Source: Stackebrandtia albiflava
Lineage (GTDB): Bacteria > Actinomycetota > Actinomycetes > Mycobacteriales > Micromonosporaceae
Direction: 5' to 3'
DNA length: 64,000 bases
NCBI RefSeq assembly: GCF_007994225.1
Contig: NZ_VLLL01000006.1
Coordinates: 1,116,001-1,180,000 of the forward strand
Shown here: positions 17,089 to 26,068 of the stretch, piece by piece
How positions within the stretch are numbered: the stretch's first letter is position 1
Layout: each line of letters starts with the position of its first letter
Notes under the pieces: generated by a model
The model's input: the letters and a program-made list of their open reading frames with translations, nothing else
Told to the model about the DNA's origin: nothing
The model's database searches: none
Translations under genes and position numbers: made by a program

Positions 17089-17823
17089 ATGAACACCGAA
17101 CAACCGTCGCAGTTGGAGCCGTTCCCGGAGGACGGCTGGTCCCGGGTGCTCGCCGTCGTCGCGCACCCCGACGACCTGGAGTACGGTGCCGCGGGCGCGA
17201 TCGCCCGGTGGACGGGCATGGGCCGGTGGGTCGGGTACCTGCTGGCGAGCCGGGGCGAGGCCGGCATGGACGACGTGCCGCCGGAGGAGGCGGGGCCGCT
17301 GCGGGTGGCCGAGCAGCTGGAATCGGCGCGGATCGTCGGCGTATCCGATGTGGAGTTCCTCGACCATCCGGACGGCGTCATCGAGGAGTCGACGGCGTTG
17401 CGTCGTGACATCGCGCTGGCGATCCGGCGTCACCGGCCGGAGGTGGTGGTGACCATCAACCACCACCGTTGGTGGGGGCCCGGGATGATGAACCAGGCGG
17501 ACCACCGCAACGTGGGGAACGCGGTGCTGGACGCGGTTCCGGCGGCGGCGAACCGCTGGCTGTTCCGGGACGGCGGGGTGGAGCCGTGGCGGGGCGTGCG
17601 GCTGGTGGCGGTGGCGGGTTCACCGCAGCCGACGCACGCCGTCGACGTGTCGGAGACCCTGGAGACGTCGATCGCGTCCCTGGCGGCGCACCGCCGGTAT
17701 CTGGAGTCGCTGGGGGACCATCCGATGGCGGATCCCGACGACATGCTTCGCGGCATGGCGTTGCAGACGGCGCAGCGGTTCGGTGGCCGGCCCGCGACGG
17801 CGTTCGAGGTGTTGCGGATGTGA
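17089..17823 (+). CDS. PIG-L family (LmbE-like) zinc-dependent deacetylase
   Basis: 244 aa. The motif AHPDDLEYGAAG (H26, D28, D29) and a third metal ligand His in NQADHRNVG identify the PIG-L/LmbE fold, which removes N-acetyl groups from GlcNAc-type glycans or small conjugates; MshB and Mca of mycothiol metabolism belong to this family. The ATG is 6 nt after a TAGGGT -10 box, so the mRNA is probably leaderless. The substrate cannot be told from sequence. Confidence 0.9.
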   Translation: MNTEQPSQLEPFPEDGWSRVLAVVAHPDDLEYGAAGAIARWTGMGRWVGYLLASRGEAGMDDVPPEEAGPLRVAEQLESARIVGVSDVEFLDHPDGVIEESTALRRDIALAIRRHRPEVVVTINHHRWWGPGMMNQADHRNVGNAVLDAVPAAANRWLFRDGGVEPWRGVRLVAVAGSPQPTHAVDVSETLETSIASLAAHRRYLESLGDHPMADPDDMLRGMALQTAQRFGGRPATAFEVLRM

Positions 17824-18528
17824 ACACGTGCCGGGGCGCCGCCGTCTGCGCGCGTGGGAACGCTCCCGCCGGCCGGGCTCTGTCGGGTGCTGTTCGGACG
17901 GTGGCGGGAGGTCGTGGCGACGGGCCGCCGCCGGTCCGGTCGGCGCGTCCGCTCGGCGGGGCGTGGCGGACCCTTTCGGGTGAGTGGCCTTGCGCACGTT
18001 TCCCGCCGGTAACATGGCCGGTCGTGAAGCGGCCCCCTCGCGGCACCGGGTGCAGTCGGCCGGTCACCGCGCCGAGCACATTCGCCGGAGTCGGAACACG
18101 CCGACTACGTTGAGCTGCCGATACGTCGGTTCCGGCCGGAAACCTTCCATCTCAAGTAGACGGTTCTCGGTGGAGGCCCGAACGGATTCTTCCCGCGGCA
18201 ATGAGAACAAGGAAATCGGTGGATGCCGATTTATCGTGTGAAGCTCAGGGTGGTTGACAAACCCCTGGACAAATCCGGTAGGTTCGATCACCGATGGCGC
18301 CCCGCTGACCAAACCGTCTCCACCCCCAATACACCGAGCCGCATGACCCGTCGCCCGACCCGGCAGAGTCGGTTGATGCCGACGCGATGCGCGCTTCGGA
18401 GACTCTTTGGAGTGGACGTCATCGCCGTGTCCGCATCGCGTGGGAGATTTATCTGGTGCGGCGACGGCCGACAGGCTTGATTCACACACGCAGACCCCAG
18501 CGGTCTTCGCAAATGGAAGGAGGCGCGT
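17824..18528. other. Long non-coding gap upstream of the sensor-kinase operon
   Basis: About 700 nt with no convincing CDS. It holds a LacI/CebR-like palindrome TGGGAACGCTCCCG at 17855-17868, a strong promoter candidate at 18254-18284 and a leader of roughly 240 nt before the small ORF at 18529. Short inverted repeats in the leader suggest an RNA structure but no known riboswitch was recognised. Confidence 0.5.
18254..18284 (+). promoter_or_regulatory. Candidate promoter of the kinase-ABC operon
   Basis: TTGACA and TAGGTT separated by 19 nt, reading toward the leader ORF and sensor kinase. The -35 is a perfect housekeeping box; the spacer is slightly long. Confidence 0.5.
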
Positions 18529-18639
18529 GTGCTGACGGCAGGCATTGATCACGCGCGCGACCTCGACCGGTGCCGACCGGTCGCTGAACAGGTGACAGTA
18601 GATCCGGCCGCCACGACGGAGATGGTGCGAGCCTCGTGA
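18529..18639 (+). CDS. 36-aa leader ORF coupled to the sensor kinase
   Basis: A GTG at 18529 sits 5 nt after a very strong GGAAGGAGG and opens 36 codons whose TGA overlaps the GTG of the kinase (GTGA at 18636). The kinase start itself has only a weak, badly spaced SD, so the small ORF is likely how ribosomes reach it. The peptide (VLTAGIDHARDLDRCRPVAE...) is not recognised. It may be a short coupling peptide rather than a functional protein. Confidence 0.55.
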   Translation: MLTAGIDHARDLDRCRPVAEQVTVDPAATTEMVRAS

Positions 18640-21017
18640 GGATTACCCAGAAGCTGGGTGTACTGGTGGCGGTCCCGCTCGTCGCGGTGGTCGCCTTCGC
18701 GGCCCTCGCGGTGTTCACCACCGGGAACGAGGCGCTCCAGGCGGAGCGACTCCGGAACCTGGTGCTCACCAGTGCCTCGGCAGGAGAACTGATACAGCAG
18801 CTGCGGGCCGAACGGTCCGCGGCCGTGACCGCGCTGACCAGCGGTGGTGACGAACTGGTCCTGGCGTACCAGAACCAGACGCTGGAGAGCGACTCCGCGA
18901 TCGACGCCTACCGGGACGCCAGGGCGGAACTCACCGAGGTCCCCCCGTCGACGGCCCAACTGCTGGCGCGCATCGACACCCAACTGGACGGCCTGGAGAC
19001 GCTGCGCGACGCGGTCGGCTCCGGCGAACAGACCACCTCGGCGGCGGCGTTCTCGTACCGCATCACCATCGCCGCCCTACTGGAGTACCGCGACTCGGTG
19101 GCTCAGGCCGGTGGTGCGCCCGCCGAGGTCGCCGACCGGCTCCGTGGCGCCGCGGCGCTGACCCGGGCCTCGGAGTACCTGGGCATCGAACAGGTCGCGG
19201 TACTGCGATCGATCTCCGCCGGGACCATGACCGCCAGCGCCTATCAGGACATCACCGCCGCCCGCACCGCCAGTGTCGAGGCCATGATCACGTTCAACAC
19301 CCTGGCGACGCCCACGTGGCGGGCCTGGGTCGAGGAGTCCCTGGCCGCCGACGAGCTGACCGACGCGCAGCGGCTGGAGGACGCCGTCGGGCGGATCACG
19401 CCCGGCGAGGACATCGACATCGAACCGGACCAGTGGAACGCCGCGATCGGCAACCGGGGCGACGCGCTCCTGGACGCGCAGAACAAGATCGACGCCGACA
19501 TCGTCGAGGAGGTCACCGCGCTGCGGGACTCGCAGCGTGACCTCACGATCCTCCAGACCGTCGCCGTGGCGGTGACGGTGGCCGTGGCGGTCAGCCTCGC
19601 GGTGTGGCTGGGACGTCCGGTCGTGCAGGGGCTCGGCCGGCTGCGCGACACCGCGCGCCGAGTCGCCAAACAGGACCTTCCCGCCGCGGTGGCGCGGTTC
19701 GATGACCACGAGGTGCTGGGCGAGTTGACGCCCGAGCAGTTCGCCGACGACATGCCCGCTCCGGTGGAGGTCACCGGCAGCGACGAGATCGCCGAGGTCG
19801 GTACCGCCTTCAACGAGGTCCACCGCGAGGCGGTCAGGGTCGCCGCGCAGCAGGCGCTGCTGCGGCTCCACATCGGCGCGATCTTCGTCAACCTGGCCCG
19901 TCGCGGTCACTCCCTGACCGGTCGGCTCACCGCCGCCCTGGACGAGGCCGAACGGACCGAGCTCGACCCCGAGCGCCTGGACCGTCTGTTCTCACTGGAC
20001 CACCTGGTGACCCTGTTGGCCCGGTCCAACGACTCGCTCCTGGTGCTGGGCGGCGCCTCGCCCGCCAAGGTGCGCACAGTGGACGAACCGGTCGGCGACG
20101 TCCTGACCGCCGCCGCGGCCCAGATCGAGCAGTACACCAGGATCGACGTCGGCGTCGTCGACGACAACGTCGCGGTCCGCGCCGACGCCGTCGACGACGT
20201 GGTGAAGCTGCTGGCCGAGTTGATGGACAACGCCACCCGGTACTCCAAGCCCCAGGTGCGGGTGTCGGCCAGGTCGCTGGCCGACCGGCTCATCATCCAG
20301 GTCGCCGACGAGGGCATCGGCATGCCGCACGACCAGCTCGACAAGGTCAACACGCGGCTCGCCACCCGCCCACCGCTCGACCTCGAAGCCGTACGCGCCA
20401 TGGGTTTGACCGTGGTGGGGCATATCGCGGCGCGCCGCGGCATCCGGGTCGAACTGCGCAACGGGCAGACCGGCGGCATGATCGCCGAGGTGACCGTGCC
20501 GCTGATGCTGCTGGCCACCGAGACGCCGTCGCGGGCGGAACTGGCGGCGCGCCCCAAGCCCGCTCCGCTGTTCCAGGCCAAGCGTTCGGGGGCCCGCCGC
20601 CGCAGGCCGCGCCCGGCCCCCGAGATCGACCGTCCCGCGACCCGGGACTCGGTCGACATGGACGAGACCATGGAGATGCCGGTCGTACACTTCGACTGGA
20701 CCTCCACCGGCGACCCGACGACGGGGCTTCCGCGCCGCCGCCGGGGCGACGGCAGGCCGCCGTCGCCGGTCCGTGAGCCGGCACCGGTCCCCGCCGCGCC
20801 GCCCGTGCCCGGTCCCGGCCAGAACGCGCAACTTCCGCAGCGAGTTCCGATGGCGCAGTTGGTGAGCGACGAGCTCGTCAGCTCCGCGCCGCAGACCGGC
20901 GGTGAGTACCGAGACCCGGACGCCGTGGGAGCCACCTACGCCGCGTACGCCCGTGGTCTCGCCGCCAAACGTGTCCCAGCCTCCCACGACTCAGACAGAT
21001 CGAGAGCATCACTGTGA
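18636..21017 (+). CDS. Sensor histidine kinase with nitrate/nitrite-sensing (NIT-like) domain
   Basis: 793 aa. Transmembrane helices at about 8-28 and 306-326 bracket an extracellular helical domain whose start (RNLVLTSASAGELIQQLRAE) matches NIT domains. A HAMP-like region is followed by the actinomycete dimerisation segment (DRLFSLDHLVTLLARSNDSL) and a HATPase domain with N box ELMDNATRYS and G boxes DEGIGM and MGLTVVGHIAARRG. The last 150 residues are disordered and proline-rich. In actinomycetes such kinases head 'conservons' with roadblock, DUF742 and GTPase genes. Here only the roadblock gene follows, overlapping by GTGA, and then an ABC importer. Confidence 0.9.
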   Translation: MRITQKLGVLVAVPLVAVVAFAALAVFTTGNEALQAERLRNLVLTSASAGELIQQLRAERSAAVTALTSGGDELVLAYQNQTLESDSAIDAYRDARAELTEVPPSTAQLLARIDTQLDGLETLRDAVGSGEQTTSAAAFSYRITIAALLEYRDSVAQAGGAPAEVADRLRGAAALTRASEYLGIEQVAVLRSISAGTMTASAYQDITAARTASVEAMITFNTLATPTWRAWVEESLAADELTDAQRLEDAVGRITPGEDIDIEPDQWNAAIGNRGDALLDAQNKIDADIVEEVTALRDSQRDLTILQTVAVAVTVAVAVSLAVWLGRPVVQGLGRLRDTARRVAKQDLPAAVARFDDHEVLGELTPEQFADDMPAPVEVTGSDEIAEVGTAFNEVHREAVRVAAQQALLRLHIGAIFVNLARRGHSLTGRLTAALDEAERTELDPERLDRLFSLDHLVTLLARSNDSLLVLGGASPAKVRTVDEPVGDVLTAAAAQIEQYTRIDVGVVDDNVAVRADAVDDVVKLLAELMDNATRYSKPQVRVSARSLADRLIIQVADEGIGMPHDQLDKVNTRLATRPPLDLEAVRAMGLTVVGHIAARRGIRVELRNGQTGGMIAEVTVPLMLLATETPSRAELAARPKPAPLFQAKRSGARRRRPRPAPEIDRPATRDSVDMDETMEMPVVHFDWTSTGDPTTGLPRRRRGDGRPPSPVREPAPVPAAPPVPGPGQNAQLPQRVPMAQLVSDELVSSAPQTGGEYRDPDAVGATYAAYARGLAAKRVPASHDSDRSRASL

Positions 21018-21415
21018 CCGACCTTGACCTTGATTTCCTGCTCAATGACTTCGTAGAACGCGTGCCCCACGTGACCCACGTGATCGCGGTGGCGGCCGAC
21101 GGTCTGCTGGTGGCCCGCAATGATGAGCTGGACGTCGATGACGCGGACCGGCTGGCGGCGATCGCCTCGGGCCTGGTCAGTCTGCTCGGCGGGGCCGCGC
21201 GTTCGCTGCAGGCCGACCCGGTGGTCAGCAACCTGACCGAGATGCGGGGCGGCTACATGTTCTCCATGGCCGTCTCCAGTGGAGCCAGCCTGCTCGCGCT
21301 GGCCGCACACGGCTGTGACATCGGGCAGGTGGGCCACGAGCTGGCCGACCTGATCAACAAGGTGGGGCCCGCGCTCACCCCACGGCCCCGGACCGGTCAG
21401 ACCGCCCGGAACTGA
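21014..21415 (+). CDS. Roadblock/LC7 domain protein
   Basis: 133 aa, GTG overlapping the kinase stop. Features of actinomycete roadblock proteins: DLDFLLNDFVERVPHVTHVI, DGLLVARND, a Gly/Ala-rich helix, and MRGGYMFSMAVSSGASLLAL. These proteins usually act with a small GTPase (MglB/MglA-like pairs). No GTPase or DUF742 gene follows; instead the ABC substrate-binding protein begins 41 nt later, so the usual module has been cut short or re-used. Confidence 0.92.
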   Translation: MTDLDLDFLLNDFVERVPHVTHVIAVAADGLLVARNDELDVDDADRLAAIASGLVSLLGGAARSLQADPVVSNLTEMRGGYMFSMAVSSGASLLALAAHGCDIGQVGHELADLINKVGPALTPRPRTGQTARN

Positions 21416-21456
21416 CCGGCACCTGGATGTCCCTCCACCCCCCTCTTGGAGAAATG

Positions 21457-22641
21457 ATGAAACACCGATTGCCCCGGCGGGCTCTGCTGTTGGGAACCGC
21501 CGCCGGTCTCGTCCTCACCGGTTGCACGGCAGACGACGGTGCGTCCGCCGACACCGTCAAGATCGGCCTGATCGTGCCCCAGACCGGTGTGTACGAAGAG
21601 GTCGGCAACGACATGCGCGCCGGCTTCGAGCTGTACCTGGAGACCCACAACAACGAGCTCGGCGGCCGCAAGGTCGAGCTGTTGGTGGGCGACGAGGGCG
21701 ACGGCCCCGCCACCTCCTACGACGTGGCGAGCCGTTTCGTGCAACAGGACGAGGTCGTGGCGTTGACCGGTATCGCCAGCGGCGCGTCCTACGCCGAGAT
21801 CTCGGTGTTCGCCCAGGAGCAGGGTGTCCCGCTGATCGGCTCCGGTGGGCGCCCGACGCTGGACCCGGACCAGCTCGAGGGCCTGTGGCACACCAGCTGG
21901 ATCTCCGAGGAGAACGGCACCGCCATCGCGCCGTACATGGCGGAGAACCTCGACGGCCCGGTGTACGCGATCGGCCCGGACTACCAGGGCGGCCACGACC
22001 AGTTGCGCGGCTTCACGGAGAACTTCCTGGAGGCGGGCGGCACGCTCGCCAACCCCACCGGTGAGACGACCTGGACGAAGTTCCCCGACACCGACAACTT
22101 CCTGCCGTACTTCACCGAGATCGCCCAGACCGACGCCGCGGCGATCTACACGTTCTACGCGGGTGCGGCGGCGGTGAACTTCGTGCAGCAGTGGGCGCAG
22201 TCCGACGCCAAGGACATCCCGCTGTACGGCGCCTTCCTGACCGAGGGCTCCGCGCTGACGGCGCAGGGCGACGCCGCCGAGGGCGTCTACACCGTCATGA
22301 ACTACTCGGCCGACCTGGACAACGCCGCCAACCGCGAGTTCGTGTCGGAGTGGACCGCGGCGGGACTGACCGGTCAGCCGTCGCTGTACGCGATGTGCTC
22401 GTGGGACGCCGCCAGCGTCCTGGACCAGGCGATCGCGTCGATCCCCGCCGGTGAGGAGGTCACCTCGGAGGCCATCAACGCGGCCGTCGCCGAGCTCGGT
22501 GAGATCGACAGCCCGCGCGGCCCCTGGCGGTTCAGCGACACGCACGCCCCGGTGCAGCGCTGGTACCTGCGTCAGGTGCAGCTGGACGGCCAGCAGCTGT
22601 CCAACGTGGTCATCCAGGAACTGGCCACCCTGGGCGACTGA
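21457..22641 (+). CDS. LIV-type ABC transporter substrate-binding lipoprotein
   Basis: 394 aa from the second of two adjacent ATGs (21454, 21457), the one better spaced from GGAG. Basic n-region, hydrophobic core and lipobox LTGC give a lipoprotein. The mature protein is a type I periplasmic binding fold of the branched-chain amino acid/amide/urea class (TVKIGLIVPQTGVYEEVGND; GDEGDGPATSYDVASRFVQQ; ASGASYAEISVFAQEQGVPL). The ligand is unknown. With the kinase and roadblock upstream, an extracellular ligand may both be imported and influence the sensor, but that link is inference. Confidence 0.9.
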   Translation: MKHRLPRRALLLGTAAGLVLTGCTADDGASADTVKIGLIVPQTGVYEEVGNDMRAGFELYLETHNNELGGRKVELLVGDEGDGPATSYDVASRFVQQDEVVALTGIASGASYAEISVFAQEQGVPLIGSGGRPTLDPDQLEGLWHTSWISEENGTAIAPYMAENLDGPVYAIGPDYQGGHDQLRGFTENFLEAGGTLANPTGETTWTKFPDTDNFLPYFTEIAQTDAAAIYTFYAGAAAVNFVQQWAQSDAKDIPLYGAFLTEGSALTAQGDAAEGVYTVMNYSADLDNAANREFVSEWTAAGLTGQPSLYAMCSWDAASVLDQAIASIPAGEEVTSEAINAAVAELGEIDSPRGPWRFSDTHAPVQRWYLRQVQLDGQQLSNVVIQELATLGD

Positions 22642-22648
22642 CCCGGTG

Positions 22649-22677
22649 ACCCGGCGGACGGATCGCGTCCGCCGGGT
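22649..22677 (+). terminator. Intra-operon hairpin after the binding protein
   Basis: ACCCGGCGGACG / CGTCCGCCGGGT, 12 bp, 5-nt loop, between binding protein and first permease. Such hairpins commonly reduce read-through or stabilise the 3' end so that the binding protein outnumbers the membrane complex. Confidence 0.65.
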
Positions 22678-22724
22678 TCGTCGTACCCCCGTGCCCCCTC
22701 AGCCCGACAAGGAGTCCCGGCGAA

Positions 22725-23603
22725 GTGGATCTGCTGGACGCCTATCTGCCCCATGTCATCGGCGGCGTCACCTACGGCCTGCTGCTGTTCACCGTCGCCA
22801 GTGGACTGACGTTGGCGTTCGGAGTCGCCGACGTCCTCAACCTGGCCCACGGCACCGTCTTCATGGTCGGCGGTTACGCCGCGTACCTGGTCACCGACGG
22901 CAGTTGGTGGGGCCTGGTGCTGGCCGCCCTGGCCGGAACCGCCGCCGGAGCCGTGTTCGGCGGTGCCCTGTCGGGGGCGATAATGCCGCTGGCCGGGCGC
23001 GGCCACATGATGCAGGCACTGCTCACCTTCGGAGTGTCCATGGTGGTCGGGAACCTGCTCGTGCAGGTCTTCGGCTCCGCCGAACTGCGCCCCGACCTCC
23101 CCGACGTGCTGGAACAACCCGTGGTGTTCCTGGGACACAACTACCCCGCCTACCACCTGCTGTTCATCGGCGCGGCCGGACTGCTCGCCGCCGCCGGATG
23201 GCTCGTCGTCACCCGCAGCCGCGTCGGCGCGCTCGTGCGCGCGATGGTCGACGACCAGGACATGGTCGCCGCGCTCGGCGTCAACCCCAAGCTCGTCCTG
23301 GCCGGAGTGCTCGCGGTGGCCGGTGCCCTGGCGGGCCTCGCCGGAGCCCTCGGCGCACCGATCCTCGGCCCCAGCCTGCACGCCGCCAACACCGTGCTGC
23401 TGCAGTCCCTCGTGATCGTCGTCGTCGGTGGGCTCGGCTCGATCGGCGGCGCGTTCGTCGCCGCGCTGCTCGTCGGACAGGTCCACACGCTCGGTGTGGC
23501 CCTCGCCCCCGAATGGTCCCCGTACCTGCTGTTCGCGGCCATGGCGGTCGCGCTGCTGGTGCGCCGTCCCCCGCAACTCCTGGTGGGAGGGAGGACGACG
23601 TGA
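22725..23603 (+). CDS. livH: LIV-type ABC transporter permease (LivH-like)
   Basis: 292 aa, GTG start. About eight transmembrane helices and the permease signature region (GVADVLNLAHGTVFMVGGYA at the N-terminus; GALVRAMVDDQDMVAALGVN as the EAA-like coupling loop). This fold pairs with a LivM-type subunit to form the channel of branched-chain amino acid, amide or urea importers. The stop overlaps the next gene as GTGA. Confidence 0.92.
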   Translation: MDLLDAYLPHVIGGVTYGLLLFTVASGLTLAFGVADVLNLAHGTVFMVGGYAAYLVTDGSWWGLVLAALAGTAAGAVFGGALSGAIMPLAGRGHMMQALLTFGVSMVVGNLLVQVFGSAELRPDLPDVLEQPVVFLGHNYPAYHLLFIGAAGLLAAAGWLVVTRSRVGALVRAMVDDQDMVAALGVNPKLVLAGVLAVAGALAGLAGALGAPILGPSLHAANTVLLQSLVIVVVGGLGSIGGAFVAALLVGQVHTLGVALAPEWSPYLLFAAMAVALLVRRPPQLLVGGRTT

Positions 23604-24562
23604 CCCGGCTGCTCCTCGACACCCGCGTCTGGACGGCCCTGGCCGTCGCCGCGCTGGCCGCCCTGCCGTTCGCCGTCGACGCCTACACGCTCTCGTCGCT
23701 GTCGGGCATCATCTCGCTGGGCCTGTTGGCCGTCAGCGTCGCGGTCCTCACCGGGACCGCGGGCCTGCCCAGCCTCGGACAGGTGGCGCCCTACGCGTTC
23801 GGCATGTACACGACGGTCGTGCTGATCCGCGCCGGTGTCACCGAGGCACCGGTCCTACTACTGGCGTCGGGCGCCGCCGCCGCGGTGTTCTGCGCCGTCA
23901 TCGGCCCCGCCGTCGTCCGCACCCGCGGCGTCGTGTTCCTCATGCTGACCCTGGCGGTCGGTGAGTTGACCGCGCAGGCCGCGCAACAGTGGAAGGCCGT
24001 CAGCGGCGGCACCGACGGCAGCGGCAGGCTCGACCCGACGGTGCCGTTCTGGGGCCTGGAACCACTCGTGGACGAACCGGCGGTCTACTGGTACTGCCTC
24101 GCGGTCGCGGTCGTGGTGACGGCGCTGGCCGGTTGGGCGGCGCGCTCCACACCGGGTTCCCTGGTGCGAGGCGTACGGGACAACGAGGCGCGGATGCGCG
24201 CCGACGGCCACCGGGTGGGCGCCTACCTGCTCGGGGTCTTCGTGTTCGCCGGGATGATCGCCGGAATCGGCGGTTCGCTGCTGGTGACCAGTCAACGCAT
24301 GGTGTTCCCCTCCGACGTCAGCTTCAGCATCTCGGCCCTGGTCCTGATGGCCGTGGTGATCGGGGGCGCCGCCTCGCTCGGCGGTGCGCTCGTAGGCGCG
24401 GGCGCCGTCATCCTGTTGCGGGACTGGACCGCCGCGTACCTGCCCGGACAGGGACCGCTGGTGCTGGGCGCCCTGTTCATCGCCGCCGTGTACCTGATGC
24501 CCGGCGGGCTCGCGGGCGTACTGGAACGGATCGGGCTGCGACGACGGAAGGAGGCGACATGA
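23600..24562 (+). CDS. livM: LIV-type ABC transporter permease (LivM-like)
   Basis: 320 aa from the GTG overlapping the LivH stop. Multiple transmembrane helices with the LivM hallmarks YTLSSLSGIISLGLLAVSVA, VRTRGVVFLMLTLAVGEL, and the coupling loop TPGSLVRGVRDNEARMRADG. Second half of the channel. Ends with an ATGA overlap to the ATPase gene. Confidence 0.92.
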   Translation: MTRLLLDTRVWTALAVAALAALPFAVDAYTLSSLSGIISLGLLAVSVAVLTGTAGLPSLGQVAPYAFGMYTTVVLIRAGVTEAPVLLLASGAAAAVFCAVIGPAVVRTRGVVFLMLTLAVGELTAQAAQQWKAVSGGTDGSGRLDPTVPFWGLEPLVDEPAVYWYCLAVAVVVTALAGWAARSTPGSLVRGVRDNEARMRADGHRVGAYLLGVFVFAGMIAGIGGSLLVTSQRMVFPSDVSFSISALVLMAVVIGGAASLGGALVGAGAVILLRDWTAAYLPGQGPLVLGALFIAAVYLMPGGLAGVLERIGLRRRKEAT

Positions 24563-25299
24563 CGGACCTGCTCACCATCACCGGACTGCGACGCGACTTC
24601 GGGAGCCTGCGCGCCGTGGACGGTTTCGACCTCACCCTGGCCGAGGGCGACAGGCACGCCCTCATCGGCTGCAACGGCGCCGGGAAGTCCACAGTGCTGC
24701 ACATGGTCGCCGGCGCGGTGCGGCCCACCGGTGGCCGGATCGCCTTCGCCGGGACCGACGTGACCCGTAAACCCGCCCACCGGCGTTCCCGGCTCGGCAT
24801 CGCCCGCACCTTCCAGACCCCGGCGCCGCTCGACAGCTTCACGTGCCTGGAGAACCTGACACTCGCCGCCCGGCCGCACGACGCCACGTCACGCTGGCGG
24901 CCGTCGCGGCGGCGCGCCGCACTCGCAGAACGCGCCACCGCGCAGTTGGCGGCCCTCAACCTCGCCGACCGCGCCGACACCCCGGCGTCCGCGCTCTCAC
25001 ACGGGCAGCGCCGGCTGCTGGAGATCGCGATGGCGCTCATGGCGGGTCCCCGGTTGCTGCTGCTGGACGAACCGGCGGCGGGGCTCACCGACGCCGACAT
25101 GGCGCGGCTCCTGGAATGCCTGGGTTCACTGCCCGCCGAACTGACGGTCCTGCTGGTGGAACACCATCAGGACGTGGTGACGGCGATCGCCGACACGGTC
25201 ACCGTCCTCCACAACGGACGTACCCTCACCAGTGGGACCCCCGCAGAGATCGCCGCCGACCCGCAGGTGGCCGAGGTGTACCTGGGGACGGCGGCATGA
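24559..25299 (+). CDS. livG: LIV-type ABC transporter ATPase (LivG-like)
   Basis: 246 aa; GGAGG upstream of the ATG, which overlaps the LivM stop. Walker A GCNGAGKST (Cys where Pro is usual), LivG-type insert with GIARTFQTPAPLDSFTCLEN, signature LSHGQRRLLEIAMALM, Walker B RLLLLDEPAAGLTD, and H-loop LLVEHHQDVV. Provides one of the two nucleotide-binding subunits. Confidence 0.93.
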   Translation: MTDLLTITGLRRDFGSLRAVDGFDLTLAEGDRHALIGCNGAGKSTVLHMVAGAVRPTGGRIAFAGTDVTRKPAHRRSRLGIARTFQTPAPLDSFTCLENLTLAARPHDATSRWRPSRRRAALAERATAQLAALNLADRADTPASALSHGQRRLLEIAMALMAGPRLLLLDEPAAGLTDADMARLLECLGSLPAELTVLLVEHHQDVVTAIADTVTVLHNGRTLTSGTPAEIAADPQVAEVYLGTAA

Positions 25300-25991
25300 G
25301 CCTGTTGGAACTGTCGGGACTGACCGCCGGATACCACGGCGGGACGGTACTGCACGGCGTGGACCTGACCGTCGAACCCGGCGGCGTCACCGCCGTCGTC
25401 GGCCACAACGGGGCCGGCAAGACGACACTGTGCCAGGCCGTCGCCGGTCTGCTGCCGGCCTCTGGCGGCGCGGTCCGCTGGGACGGCGAGGACGTCACGT
25501 CGCGCCCCACCCACCGCCGCACCCGGATGGGCATCGGCTACGTGCCGCAGGGCCGCCGCGTCTTCGGGTCGGTGTCCGTCGCCGAACACCTGGCCATCGC
25601 GCGGCGCCGCGACTCCGCATGGACCGTCGACGACATGTGGGAGATGTTCCCGCAACTGGCGGCGCGGCGCCGACACCACGGCGGCCTGCTGTCCGGCGGC
25701 GAGCAGCAGATGCTCGCGATCGCCCGGGCACTGCTCACCGGCCCGCGCCTCCTCGTGCTCGACGAACCCACCGAGGGCCTCGCGCCGGTCATCGTGGAAC
25801 AGATCCGCTCCACGGTCGGCCGGCTCGCCGAGTCCGGGATGGCGGTCCTGCTGGCGGCACCGCAACCACAGTGGCCGATCGCGACCGCGGACCGGTTGTG
25901 CGTGCTCGACGCCGGACGGGTCACCGGCCGGTTCACCGGCACCGAGGTCCGCGAGGACCCGAAGCCGCTGATCGAGATGCTGGAACTGTGA
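25296..25991 (+). CDS. livF: LIV-type ABC transporter ATPase (LivF-like)
   Basis: 231 aa, ATGA overlap with LivG. Walker A GHNGAGKTT, GIGYVPQGRRVFGSVSVAEH, signature LLSGGEQQMLAIARALL, Walker B LLVLDEPTEGLAP. The switch region reads VLLAAPQPQWPIATADRL, where LivF proteins normally have VEQ; the Gln is kept but the Glu is replaced by Pro, so this site may be asymmetric or weak. Last gene of the five-gene importer; 231 aa is the normal family size. Confidence 0.92.
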   Translation: MSLLELSGLTAGYHGGTVLHGVDLTVEPGGVTAVVGHNGAGKTTLCQAVAGLLPASGGAVRWDGEDVTSRPTHRRTRMGIGYVPQGRRVFGSVSVAEHLAIARRRDSAWTVDDMWEMFPQLAARRRHHGGLLSGGEQQMLAIARALLTGPRLLVLDEPTEGLAPVIVEQIRSTVGRLAESGMAVLLAAPQPQWPIATADRLCVLDAGRVTGRFTGTEVREDPKPLIEMLEL

Positions 25992-26068
25992 CCGCGACCG
26001 GTTCGGAATCCGGCCGCAGCCGGTGAACCCGGTGGACGGCACCGTCCGTGGCCGGTAGGCTGCCCGCC

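Noticed and set aside
18275-18305. tRNA T-arm-like GGTTCGATCACC
   Set aside because: No acceptor, D or anticodon arms can be drawn around it.
18636-21415. Complete conservon (cvn) operon
   Set aside because: DUF742 and GTPase genes are absent; only kinase and roadblock are present.
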